Virus record (IMG/VR): IMGVR_UViG_3300028908_000017
Coordinates: 1-43,098 of that record
Direction: 5' to 3' (one strand)
DNA from: a virus
Length of the DNA stretch: 43,098 nt
Positions 1-9,900 of this stretch are shown in pieces; the stretch's first letter is position 1, and each line of letters begins with the position of its first letter. Under the pieces are notes generated by a model that did no database searches, was not told the origin of the DNA, and was given only the letters and a program-made list of their open reading frames with translations. The translations under genes and the position numbers were made by a program.

Positions 1-3000
1 TTCCTTACTCAGTGATTTAGTTAGGAATTCTTGCTCCGGATCAATATATTTGAGCGAATATCTAACAAACCAACCACCATATCGAGTAGGATTCTCGGCC
101 GTATCTAGGTTAGTGATTACTAACCCTATGGGTGATACACTCTTCACGGAATACGGAACTGTCTCTATATCTTCCTGATTATTGGATGAGTCTTCCTGTT
201 TGATTTTATTTATAACAAAATCATACGCTTGTTTATAAATCATCAGATCCATTACGTCATTGCCGGATTGATGTTCCAAATCCTGAATAGACATTAGTCC
301 AATATTTTTATCATTCAAGGCCGGCCGGTAAAGCGAACCCAGGACTTTATTATTATGAAGTAAACTTAGGTATTGACTCCCTTGGGTTTGATCCAATATA
401 TTAAAATCTAGAGACATGGCGGCATCCGGTATATGTTCAATTATACCAATGTCATCAATCGTGTATACTTTATTCTCTAATGCATCGAGTTTAAAATTAA
501 CTAACTGCTGGTCTTGAACGGCGGCCGCCACTATTGGAATATATGTTATTCCTTCAGGATTAGTGGGGACGGGATCAATTCGGTATCCCGCCAGCATATT
601 ATGTGAGATTTTCGGATTCAAGGTTGATCTTGGTTGATCCGCTTCGGAAAACAATAAATTAATATAATTAGGACTATATAAACTATATACGGCGTTTCGG
701 ACGCGCTGATCTTTAAGACGGAGTTGTGCTTTGATTCCAATTTTATACCCACTCGTGTCTACATATGGAGAATTTGCACTTTGACTACTCTGTTCCGATG
801 AATTTTCATTATCCTTGTTAGTAAAAACTAACTTATGAATTTCTTCTTCCAATTCCTTTATTTTACGATCATAAATACAATCTGGATTCTTTAGACATTC
901 TTCCAATTGGGATTTGGCTTTCAATATATGGTACTTGGAACCATCATAATATATTAAATCACCAATGATCTTCTCAATACTAGTCTCAGTTTGATTATTT
1001 ACTTTATATACTTCAGCATAAGTATAATTGGCCACGATATCAGAAAGCGGCTCATCTACTGTAATTGTTTTTGTACCTGAATCAAATTGAGTCACTGTTA
1101 GTAAAATCGAGATCTCTTTATCATAAGTATCATTCATAGTATATAAGGTAATAGTATCTCCCAGTTGTAGTGCTATAGATGGGTCACTAATTTTGATTCT
1201 TTTCTGATTAACATCAATCATTTCAACTTTGGTACTGTTCCCTTCTTTTACATATTTATCGGCCGGAGTTGTAAAAGTTATTGTTGTGAGCCCACCTTCC
1301 ACAGTCTTTTGAACACCATCGACTTCAACAAGTCCGGTTGAGCCGGCCATCCAATAATTACCAGGGAAATGTTCATTTGGCATAATATTTTGGATGGGAA
1401 CGGCTTGTGTAGAAGCAGATTGTGGTGGAGATGGGATTTCTACTATTCCTTTATATCCTACTGTATCTACTTTTAATGAATCAAATAAGTTACTAACGGT
1501 GGCCGTTATTGTCTGGACGCCGCTCTTCAACCACTCAAATATATTAAACCCTTTCTCAAGTTGCAACTCCGTATTATTCAATACAGCATTCATATATTTA
1601 TTAAAATTATCATAATCTGAGATGGCGTCTTTTTCAACACGAAGTGTTATATATGGATGCAATATAATATTTGATGTTAATTCTGACGATATAATGTTAT
1701 TAACTTGGCTAGCATTAATTGCTTCCTGAACATGGTTTAGTGTTGTATTAATATTGGGTTTAATTTGAGCCAACACATCTAAATAAGAGTTCATCGCTCC
1801 AATGAAATCCACGATTCGAGTTACCATATAAATTGCTGGATCCACTAATCTTTGGAATGCTGTTTGTAACTGATCGAACATAGCCGATTCATGGGTCAAC
1901 CATGATTGCCAACCTGCTTTGTCCGAACCAAGGGATTGTCCCGTTATATCTTCTATTTCATTTATTTGTTCAATAATCTGATCAACAATCTTTTCAATGA
2001 GTTTATGAATATCATCGCCATTGCCGGCTTCGGCATTATTACTTATTGACTTGGAATAATTGGCCAAGTTTTGACCAACAACGGATAAAAGTCGAATCTG
2101 GTCTCCTGCGGATTCATTCTTCTTTATATTATTCAATCCATTCTTGGAATAACCCATACTACTAAATGACTTATTAAATAGGAAAGCCGCCAATTCTATC
2201 AAATCTAGTATTTTACTACCTAATACAGTTTTGGAATCATTCCATTTTCCAAACAATTCAAATTTTACTTTATATTTAGGATCATCTTGAGTTCCCACGT
2301 TCTCAGTATAATACGATTGGGAAGGATCAAATGCATCATAGAAATTACTTAATTTATGAAGCCAATGTTTTAAATTACTGAGGCTCCCAATACTACCGGG
2401 CATCACGTAAGGTTGTTCGGAATATAAATAAGTAGATATATCTTTTGGTGCGACTTCAATCCAATCTGTATCTATATGATCTACTTGCTGATTTGCGCCA
2501 TCCCGAACATCAATATCTATTCGCATTTCCAGGGGATGTAATAATACTGATGATTTGGATGCGAGCAACATATTATGTCGTAATATATCATATTTATTTC
2601 CGGTACTGGAATCATATTTAACAAATAACCCATTATAGAATGGATGGTAATGTTCCAATTGCTTTAATTCCGGTGGTGCTGTTGGATCTTTAATTGGTTG
2701 TATATAAAATGAAAAGAGAGCGCGGTCTTCGGTATTTATTTCTGTATAATATAATGCATTAGCTCCGAACTTAGCATCCGGTACATTATCATCAGATACT
2801 TTATATACATTAGAATTTAATTCTTTCAATATAGTAATTGAATGATCTGGTCTTGTATTCTTGGCTGTGTCCAGCGCAACGTTACTATCTTTAACATCTA
2901 TCTGCAATAATAACTCCGAATCCATGTTTTGTTTGGGTCCGAGAAACTTCTCTTTACCAGTATCTAATGTTTTGCGTTGTAATTCATATACAGCCAGTTG

Positions 3001-4905
3001 GCGCGCCATTCCGATTTTAGTATTGTAAAACCTATCAGGTGATAATGGTGCCGCAATATCTTCCTTTATGATAGATGGATTCGTTATATATGTTTGTCGC
3101 ATCCGCAATCGGTCGGCCATCGGGGGTAAGAATAAATCTGTGGATAAAGATAAATTTGAGTTAATATAATCTTCAAAATCATCATCTTCAAAATAGGGTT
3201 TCAATACAGATTGCATATCAACCTGCTGTGTTTCTGGTAGATATGGGTTGTTTGGTATATTACCATAATAAATTGATGTAGTTGATTTGGAATTCTGTAT
3301 TGTATTTTTATTAATATTCTGGCCTGTTAAATACAATCCATCAGCATAATATACTTCTTTAAATAAAACTTCAACATATGATTGGAGCGCCCGCTCGAAC
3401 TTATCTATGTCCATTTTATAATGCCCAACAACGCGAGATCCGAGATTCGGGACAACATATACGGATGTTTCCGATATTGGATAATACTCATCATAAAATG
3501 TATAGGAAAATGATTCGGCGGCCGCCGGATATTGTTGTTGTAAATTATGGTAATTCGTCGAATGGTCTGGATCGTTTATAAAAAACAAATAAGGCATACC
3601 ATTCCCATAGGCCGTAATATCATCATTATTGTATTGCATATATAGTGGATACTGATTATGAACCCCTTCAAGAGATAACTTGGATGTGGAATTAATGGCT
3701 GTGGTTCCTAATTTAGTTTGTTTATTCAACCATTTATTATTAATTGGAATATTCACAGTAATATTATAATCAATATAATTCCCGGTTGCGGGATATTGGA
3801 AAATAGAAACAATATTATCCACGAAAATTGCTGGCAGATTCTGTTTTATATTTTCCTTTATATTATCTGGGGTATTGGGATCGATTAAAACATCATCAAT
3901 CGCGGCATTAATAAAATCGCCATTATTAGGATCGGTATTAAATAATAAGTTTTTATCAATTGGAAGTAATAACTTATGGTATAATTGCTGCGCTGATAAA
4001 CTATTTTGATCTGTATTGATTCTTATATTGAAGGTCTTTAATGTCGTATAATAAGGATCAAATGTATCAATCGGGACAGGGTATGTTGGTGGTAAGGCAG
4101 CCGCCTTCGCAGGTAAATAAACACTACTTGTTGTCATTGTTTTAACAATATTTGACTTAACAATGTTGGCGCCCAAATCATGTATATAGTCTTCCACATT
4201 ATGTAAATAAGCCTTCGTTCCAATATTTGTCCGTTTTGGGGGTTTGTATTTGGGTTTGATTGGTGTGTCGGCAAGGCGCGCTACGAATGAATATATTATT
4301 TGGACTGGTGAGCCGTCCGGCGCTATCTCCATATTATCTCCAATTAATTTCGCATCCACGATTGTTCTAATAGAATATTCTTCACTAACGGGATTACCAA
4401 ATATAAGAATCATATTGAAATAGCGGTCGCGCACCATATCATATACTTTTGTATTATCTATCTTTTCGGCGCTATTTCCCCATATATAATTCCGCATGGC
4501 GTCCTTTATTTTATCGGAGGGCGGCGTATCTTGATTGCGCTTATATGTATAGTAATAATATCTATTGCGCTCATTCTCCGCTTCCAATATCGGATTCTCA
4601 GTTTTCCAATTTGTGGTGACGCCTAATTGTTTCTGCGGATCAGTATTGGATTTTAATATAGCATATTCAAGATAACCCGGAGTAATAAAATTAACAGCGA
4701 TCTTACCTTCAATATGTGTCTTCCCGTGTAAAACAGTAGTAAATTTATCTTTATTATAAGCAAATGACGGCATGGCCGTGTTAATCTTATTCCAACCAAT
4801 CATAGTTACTTCATCGAGTAATATATTCCCAATGAATACACTGACGTCGGCGCCAGAGTAGTATATATCAAAATTGTTATCAAAATAATCTTGTAATGAT
4901 TTCAT
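1..4905 (-). CDS. Very large tail/baseplate structural protein, N-terminal 1635 codons (runs off the window)
   Basis: An uninterrupted minus-strand frame runs from an ATG at 4905 to base 1 with no stop in the window, so at least 1635 residues are present and the C-terminus lies outside. The start (MKSLQDYFDN) follows the stop of the upstream gene by 9 nt, with a GGAT/GGTAG-type ribosome site. Residues about 15-80 (SGADVSVFIGN, LLDEVTMIGW, then IEGKIAVNF) resemble the tube-like N-terminal domain found in the neighbouring 383-aa protein and in the tail tube. A charged, coiled-coil-prone stretch (CLKNPDCIYDRKIKELEEEI) lies near residue 1340. Much of the rest is Asn/Asp/Tyr-rich and beta-prone, typical of big phage structural proteins. 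Its place downstream of sheath and tube suggests a baseplate or tail-associated role. No enzymatic motif was recognised. The exact function is inference. Confidence 0.8.
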   Translation of the reverse strand, partial: MKSLQDYFDNNFDIYYSGADVSVFIGNILLDEVTMIGWNKINTAMPSFAYNKDKFTTVLHGKTHIEGKIAVNFITPGYLEYAILKSNTDPQKQLGVTTNWKTENPILEAENERNRYYYYTYKRNQDTPPSDKIKDAMRNYIWGNSAEKIDNTKVYDMVRDRYFNMILIFGNPVSEEYSIRTIVDAKLIGDNMEIAPDGSPVQIIYSFVARLADTPIKPKYKPPKRTNIGTKAYLHNVEDYIHDLGANIVKSNIVKTMTTSSVYLPAKAAALPPTYPVPIDTFDPYYTTLKTFNIRINTDQNSLSAQQLYHKLLLPIDKNLLFNTDPNNGDFINAAIDDVLIDPNTPDNIKENIKQNLPAIFVDNIVSIFQYPATGNYIDYNITVNIPINNKWLNKQTKLGTTAINSTSKLSLEGVHNQYPLYMQYNNDDITAYGNGMPYLFFINDPDHSTNYHNLQQQYPAAAESFSYTFYDEYYPISETSVYVVPNLGSRVVGHYKMDIDKFERALQSYVEVLFKEVYYADGLYLTGQNINKNTIQNSKSTTSIYYGNIPNNPYLPETQQVDMQSVLKPYFEDDDFEDYINSNLSLSTDLFLPPMADRLRMRQTYITNPSIIKEDIAAPLSPDRFYNTKIGMARQLAVYELQRKTLDTGKEKFLGPKQNMDSELLLQIDVKDSNVALDTAKNTRPDHSITILKELNSNVYKVSDDNVPDAKFGANALYYTEINTEDRALFSFYIQPIKDPTAPPELKQLEHYHPFYNGLFVKYDSSTGNKYDILRHNMLLASKSSVLLHPLEMRIDIDVRDGANQQVDHIDTDWIEVAPKDISTYLYSEQPYVMPGSIGSLSNLKHWLHKLSNFYDAFDPSQSYYTENVGTQDDPKYKVKFELFGKWNDSKTVLGSKILDLIELAAFLFNKSFSSMGYSKNGLNNIKKNESAGDQIRLLSVVGQNLANYSKSISNNAEAGNGDDIHKLIEKIVDQIIEQINEIEDITGQSLGSDKAGWQSWLTHESAMFDQLQTAFQRLVDPAIYMVTRIVDFIGAMNSYLDVLAQIKPNINTTLNHVQEAINASQVNNIISSELTSNIILHPYITLRVEKDAISDYDNFNKYMNAVLNNTELQLEKGFNIFEWLKSGVQTITATVSNLFDSLKVDTVGYKGIVEIPSPPQSASTQAVPIQNIMPNEHFPGNYWMAGSTGLVEVDGVQKTVEGGLTTITFTTPADKYVKEGNSTKVEMIDVNQKRIKISDPSIALQLGDTITLYTMNDTYDKEISILLTVTQFDSGTKTITVDEPLSDIVANYTYAEVYKVNNQTETSIEKIIGDLIYYDGSKYHILKAKSQLEECLKNPDCIYDRKIKELEEEIHKLVFTNKDNENSSEQSSQSANSPYVDTSGYKIGIKAQLRLKDQRVRNAVYSLYSPNYINLLFSEADQPRSTLNPKISHNMLAGYRIDPVPTNPEGITYIPIVAAAVQDQQLVNFKLDALENKVYTIDDIGIIEHIPDAAMSLDFNILDQTQGSQYLSLLHNNKVLGSLYRPALNDKNIGLMSIQDLEHQSGNDVMDLMIYKQAYDFVINKIKQEDSSNNQEDIETVPYSVKSVSPIGLVITNLDTAENPTRYGGWFVRYSLKYIDPEQEFLTKSLSKE

Positions 4906-4914
4906 TCTACCATC

Positions 4915-6066
4915 CTACATAAGAGTTTCTAAATAGGCCATCTCTTCCAATAAATCCCACATCTCATCCCATTTCTGTGGCACGCTCAGGATTCCTTCGT
5001 GGACACTTTTTCCTTTCATGACCATATCCCGCCGCAACAAGTATTCTGCACTTTTTAATGGATCGACGCGGCGGCCAGTCACGGGATCTTCCACCAATGC
5101 AATTTCTCGTACAATATCAAAGTCTTTGGCTTTGTATTGATATGTTACTTCCACAACACTATCATCAATTGACATAACCATTCCGTGGTCGGGGATAGTG
5201 ACTCCAAATATAGTGAAAGCGGAAGTGTAGCCCGTCTCTGATTCTAATAATACCATTATATCGAAGGGCGGCAACTGGTCTGTTAATAAATACGGTTTGA
5301 ACATATCACCAAAAGAAACATTAGATGATATATCGTGATCAAACCATTCCGGATGAAGTGACATTAACGGGTCATTTTTAGATAAGTTGGCAATTATACT
5401 TCCAGCAATGACGCGGGTACCACCAGTATATCCTTTTGGGCTGGAGCGCCCCAATGTATATACTTCCTGTTTATTCATATGAGATGAGAAAGATACTACT
5501 TTAATGAGGCCGCTAAATGTTTGGACGTGTGGAGTAAGGAATACAATTTGTATGTCCACTCCCGAATAAGCCGGGATGCCGGTCCTTCCGTATCGCTCTG
5601 CTTCTTCTGGAGTAGATGTTGTGAAAATGGCACCTTCGACTGGTTTAAGGCCGCCCTGGACCATAATCCCATAATTCGCTAAAATACTGTGTGTCAATGG
5701 GTCCATTTTCGCAAATTCTGAATTGGATATCTCTAACCATATATTTTGTATATTTGTATAAACTAACTGTACATTCGGGGCGGGCGCTCTATTTGCATTC
5801 TTGCTTTGTAGTTCAATAATTGATGGACCCGTGGCTATAGTTCTAAATAAATCATTTAGGAATCGAGTATTATCTCTTGTTTTAGCCAAATTTATTATTG
5901 ATTTGCCCAAAAATGTATTATCAAAACCCAATACTAACGATACCATATTGGATTTTATTTGCGGAACAATCACATTTGTAAAATTCTGATCAGATACTAG
6001 CGTGTTGTAATTGGCGCGAGATGTTGAATACATCTCATATAATGTATATAATGTAAATTTAGCCAT
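4915..6066 (-). CDS. Tail tube-like virion structural protein (383 aa)
   Basis: A 383-residue protein starting MAKFTLYTLY after an AAGGA site. Residues about 165-250 carry a signature seen in phage tube-type proteins: SGVDIQIVF, then VVSFSSHMNKQEVYTLGR, then SPKGYTGGTRVIAGSIIA. The same order (SGVDI, a short linker, ITREKAPIYVLG, GKRGIAGSL) occurs in the spliced tail tube gene just upstream, so the two are probably distant paralogues. The N-terminal 160 residues are a separate region with no recognised motif. The gene sits between the tube/homing endonuclease region and the giant tail protein, fitting a baseplate hub, tube-initiator or tail-tip component. It is followed after 9 nt by the giant gene, so the two are probably co-translated from one message. 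Confidence 0.65.
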   Translation of the reverse strand: MAKFTLYTLYEMYSTSRANYNTLVSDQNFTNVIVPQIKSNMVSLVLGFDNTFLGKSIINLAKTRDNTRFLNDLFRTIATGPSIIELQSKNANRAPAPNVQLVYTNIQNIWLEISNSEFAKMDPLTHSILANYGIMVQGGLKPVEGAIFTTSTPEEAERYGRTGIPAYSGVDIQIVFLTPHVQTFSGLIKVVSFSSHMNKQEVYTLGRSSPKGYTGGTRVIAGSIIANLSKNDPLMSLHPEWFDHDISSNVSFGDMFKPYLLTDQLPPFDIMVLLESETGYTSAFTIFGVTIPDHGMVMSIDDSVVEVTYQYKAKDFDIVREIALVEDPVTGRRVDPLKSAEYLLRRDMVMKGKSVHEGILSVPQKWDEMWDLLEEMAYLETLM

Positions 6067-6088
6067 ATGATTATCCTTGTGAGTTTCT

Positions 6089-6102
6089 TCAAATTAATGT
6101 TG
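6089..6102 (-). repeat. Junction motif copy 1 (CAACATTAATTTGA)
   Basis: Exact copy in the gap between the free-standing endonuclease and the 383-aa tail protein. Confidence 0.6.
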
Positions 6103-6106
6103 TAAG

Positions 6107-6820
6107 TTACGTTGTGGGATTAAAATAGTCATGTATCGCTTCATATAACAACTCATCCGGAGTCTTCTCTGTTTGTATTGGTGAATTATCCATTTTATTA
6201 AGACAGGCCGGGCATCTCGAATATTTGCGTGTTAATGTTGAAGGGATGAAATGGCGGCCGCAGTCCACACATATATAATCCTTATTCAATTGTAGTGATG
6301 ATTGTTTAATAACATCCCATAATTGATCTCTAATTTGTGACCATTGCGGAAGGAACTTATATATAGCATATACATCGTAAGACTGTAAATGGATGCGTAA
6401 TGTTTTCTGTCTTTCCGCTGAGTACATATATATCTGTGTACCTAATTTCTTCTGTAGATACAATCCGATTTTTGATAAGAGGTCGCCATTACTCAAAGTC
6501 ATGTTTATGCGGGGGACTTTATCCTTTCTGATTGTCACTGAACCGCGCGCATCCAGCACTCCCACAATAAAATCATCCGTCATATTTAATTTGTAATGTG
6601 GCGGCCATCCATCCAGAATCGCGCCATCTTTCAATACGAATAAAGTATAATCATTGGTATTATTGTCCCACATTTTATATTTATGTGTCTTATATTTTAT
6701 ATTGTATTTATCCAGTATAGTCTTAACTAAGTGGCGGCGGCTTCGTAATATAATAATACTATTTGGTTGCGGGCGCTGCAATGTGTATAGTATTCCGAGT
6801 TCGTACATAGATAATTCCAT
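6107..6820 (-). CDS. Free-standing LAGLIDADG-type homing endonuclease with C-terminal zinc ribbon
   Basis: The frame is open from 6919, but the first 33 codons cover a transcription terminator and a promoter, so I place the start at the ATG at 6820 (237 aa) or, nearly as likely, at 6808. A LAGLIDADG-like helix is visible (FIVGVLDARGSVTI), followed by a typical downstream segment (SNGDLLSKIGLYLQKKLG). Near the C-terminus CVDCG and CPACL, about 20 residues apart, form a four-cysteine zinc ribbon. Enzymes of this family make site-specific double-strand breaks that drive their own copying into empty alleles. This gene is outside any intron, between the tail tube gene and a tail protein, and has its own sigma70-like promoter. 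Its target is unknown; an unoccupied allele of the neighbouring tube gene is an obvious guess. Only one motif copy is seen, so it would act as a dimer. Confidence 0.65.
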   Translation of the reverse strand: MELSMYELGILYTLQRPQPNSIIILRSRRHLVKTILDKYNIKYKTHKYKMWDNNTNDYTLFVLKDGAILDGWPPHYKLNMTDDFIVGVLDARGSVTIRKDKVPRINMTLSNGDLLSKIGLYLQKKLGTQIYMYSAERQKTLRIHLQSYDVYAIYKFLPQWSQIRDQLWDVIKQSSLQLNKDYICVDCGRHFIPSTLTRKYSRCPACLNKMDNSPIQTEKTPDELLYEAIHDYFNPTT

Positions 6821-6829
6821 AATACAAAT

Positions 6830-6858
6830 AATATACAGACAAAATGTCATATTGTCAA
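6830..6858 (-). promoter_or_regulatory. Sigma70-like promoter for the free-standing homing endonuclease
   Basis: A perfect -35 TTGACA (6858-6853) is separated by exactly 17 nt from TATATT (6835-6830). The predicted start lies only a few bases before the ATG at 6820, implying a very short or absent leader. It directly follows the terminator at 6877-6912, so this gene appears insulated from the tail operon. Confidence 0.7.
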
Positions 6859-6876
6859 GCCAATGGCGGCCATCAA

Positions 6877-6912
6877 ATAAAAAAGGCAACCCAACCGAAG
6901 TCGAGTTGCCTT
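6877..6912 (-). terminator. Intrinsic terminator after the tail tube gene
   Basis: Minus-strand stem AAGGCAAC...GTTGCCTT closed by a TTCG loop and followed by a run of T. It starts 25 nt after the tail tube stop codon at 6937. Confidence 0.85.
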
Positions 6913-6936
6913 CATGCATTCAAATATTAAGGTGTC

Positions 6937-9900
6937 CTATGGATTAGTTTCGTTTGTCAACCATTCGCCATAAGCATCCCAAACATCATTAATGCTTGTT
7001 GGAATCTCTGCTTCTCCAGTACCGCTATTACCAGTACCTTTAAAGAAGCCGCGCGTTCCATTATCCACATTAACGACGTCGGAGTCTGGTATACTATCAT
7101 CTGCTGTCCAGGGTATCCATGGAGTCATGGTACGACACACAAAAGTACACTGCTCTTCATTCAGACATGTTATCGTAGGAGCTCTTTATCTCCTACTTCT
7201 TATGGTTTCCCATAAGCTCAGACTATCTCTTCACTCACAACGAGTGCCGGGCGCTCGTGGGTGGATTATTGTTGGGGCTCACCACCTAGTCGTTGCACCT
7301 TCCGTGGAACCTATGCCCGCCACGGCTTGGCTCAGGGTTGCCCTCGACTTTACGTTAGGGTGTTCCCTGAATTCACCCGGTTTTACATCACCCATGAATT
7401 AAGTGATATCATCCACCGATAAACCTCCGCCGGTATTTAAGATCTCAACACCGATTAATGCCTTATAGGCGGATACGCCATATTCATTAGTAGCCACCAA
7501 TGATATATTAAGTGGCATAACTTGCAATCATATCAACTGTTTCCAGTTGGATTGGACTATGTCATCATCCTTATAGGATGGCGGGCGCTCGTGCCGGTCA
7601 TTAAGGACACTCGGTTATTATAACCAGTCCTCCGGTAGTCTCTGCACCTTCCGATGGTGTACCATCGGCTTGGCTCAAAGTTACCCACGCGGGAATCCGC
7701 GCTAGGGCTTCTTTGAATTCACCCGCTTTGCACCTAAAGATTACTCTTTAGGGGGACCTTTATCATTCTCCTGTTTCCTGACTTTCTTCCTTATACAAAT
7801 TGTGTTTAATAAGTATTTGTTTTAGTTCTTGTATAGTTTCTTCCATATCTTTCTTAGGATAGAGTAATACTAATTCAATATTTTGTTCTTTTGCCATTTG
7901 TTTTTTCAATTCCGTCTTTTCATGATAGTTTCTTATGACTTCATCATCAATATTGCCACTCGATGCATATAAACCTAAATACTCAATCCATAATTCTCCC
8001 ACAACAAAATCACAGGTTTTTGGTCGGTTATTACCATTATATCCTGGATACGGTACATCTTTATCATGTTCAATGCCGTGCTCGAACAACCAATTATCGA
8101 TTATGATCTCCGCCTTTGAATGACATATGTGGCCATCCTGTGCCGGTTGATTAAAATACATCCAACCATAGACATGTTTTTTCTTGTAACCACATGCGAC
8201 TCGATAATTATTCCAATTTCCAAATGCTTGAATAATATGATGTTTCTTCCACTTGTAGCCACAGTTAGCTAATTTGAATGTATTTTGTAACGGTTCATGA
8301 CCTGTCTCCGAAATGTATTCATTGAATTGTTGAATCATTTCTTGGCGGTCTTTTTCAGTATAAGTATATCGATAGCTAGTTCTAGGTTTAACTCCACATT
8401 GAACTTGAAACTCATTCCAATTACCAAAATTATCCTTCATAAACCTATCAAATTGATGTAGGGTCCAATTTAGATAATTCTGGAATTCAATGCGGCGGGG
8501 GGAGCGGCCGTTCTCTTCAATATACTTATGAAACTGATCCACCACCCATTGTTTCCGACCAGGTGCTTCAAACCAAGCGCGTGGTTTCAGCCGTGGGTCG
8601 TCGAATTGATTGCCACAAATGGCTCGTTTCTTTTTACGTTTACTCATCATAAACCTCCATAAAAATTAATTTTATGGAGATAATATAACAGTTTAAAATA
8701 GAAAGTCAAGGAAAAATACTAAAAAGTCAGGAGATAAAAATCCATAAATTCTGGGGGGCGTAATGTCGTACCTATAGATGTATGAACAGATGCACTGGAA
8801 TCAAACACTCCCTGCCACTGGTCTGTTGATGGAGAAGTAAATGCTTCCTGATCGTGATTTTTCTTGAAGTACCAGTATTTCTGCTGGTCTGTAGCCGACT
8901 CATTCTGATTACGTATAATCATCCAGAGCGGATCACGGTCAAATAGCATGAATAAGCTATTAATTTGGACTATGTCTTCCGGCCGGCACTCAGTCAATTT
9001 CAAATACCGGCTTGGGCAGCGTATTATGTCGTGGGTGAGTAGATTTATCATATCTACGCTTCACGACATCCGATGTTAAGGCGTTATTATATTGTTTAAG
9101 TAAGTTTAATCGATCATAACTATCTAGCGCGTTCACGGTTTGGGTCATTGATGATGTAAATATATAAGTTAATAGATCCAAGGCCACCGCATCCTTATAA
9201 TTAATCTGATAAGGTTGGGCATAAGATAAACCCACACTTTTAGTTTGGCCCAACACATATATTGGGACTGGTTTGATTTTGGATTTCTTTCTTGGTAGCC
9301 CTGTGGCCATATGAATTTTGGATTGCAATTTATTTAGTAGATTGCGGTTTTGCGAAAACATCCGTAGGAATAAGTGGTCATTTTTATCCATCCAAATGTG
9401 GCCTTGTGCTATAATGAAACCAAGTAATATCTCTGGAAGATATTCCTGTGGCATATCCAATATCGCGCCATCCGTTCCCATATAGTATCCTAATTGAATA
9501 TACTTTTGCCGTTGTTTAAACTTAGTCATAATATGTTCTCCTTGTTCTTTGTGGCCCGTTACCCGTAATAGTCTGCCTTAACAATCGAGTCTCTACAGGG
9601 CACATATATTGTAATATATACCCCTCGGCGTTGCCTGTCAATGCATTGAAGGTTTCACCGATGTAAGCTGCCTTTATCCTCCCCCTTATTCTGTTGAGGG
9701 AGCCTGCGATTCTATTCGCTCACTTATCACTAAGTGTTCAGACTATATCATCATCTCTTGTAGTGAGATGTCGGCCATGTTATAGCGCGCTCACCGCGCT
9801 ATCAACTCATTTAATTGAGTTAGTCGTTGCAGGGCAATATTATAATATTACCCCTCAGTATTACGTCGCTTAAAATTAAGTATTGTTTTAATTATCTTCT

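Larger units (their letters stand above)
7525..8739 (-). ncRNA. Group I intron 5 of the tail tube gene, with homing endonuclease in the P1 loop
   Basis: 1215 nt. The guide sequence lies after the endonuclease gene: GGAUUUUUAU at the 5' junction pairs over 10 bp with AUAAAGGUCC, found just past the endonuclease stop, with U•G at GGAU|. The endonuclease is therefore inserted in the P1 loop. P2 (CCUAAAGAGUAAUCUUUAGG), UGAGCCAAGC, GUGCAGAGACUA (P7 5' strand), GACAUAGUCC (P7 3' strand) and P9 CAACUG-GAAA-CAGUUG follow in order. The intron ends ...AUUG|CAA, which keeps the frame (MD-QVMPLN). Confidence 0.87.

Noticed and set aside
6107-6919. Start of the free-standing endonuclease at 6919
   Set aside because: The first 33 codons would cover a clear terminator hairpin and a near-consensus promoter, and there is no ribosome site.
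6937-7140. A separate 67-codon gene starting at GTG 7140
   Set aside because: It has no ribosome site and begins in the middle of tube exon 7; the same frame extends upstream to the 3' splice site.
6992-7402. Plus-strand 136-codon frame
   Set aside because: It lies across intron 6 and parts of exons 6 and 7 on the opposite strand, and has no ribosome site or recognisable motif.
8719-9051. A separate 110-codon gene
   Set aside because: Its N-terminal part is intron 4 sequence (it includes the P7 strand GACAUAGUCC) and its last codons are intron 5; only 8956-8740 is coding, as exon 5.
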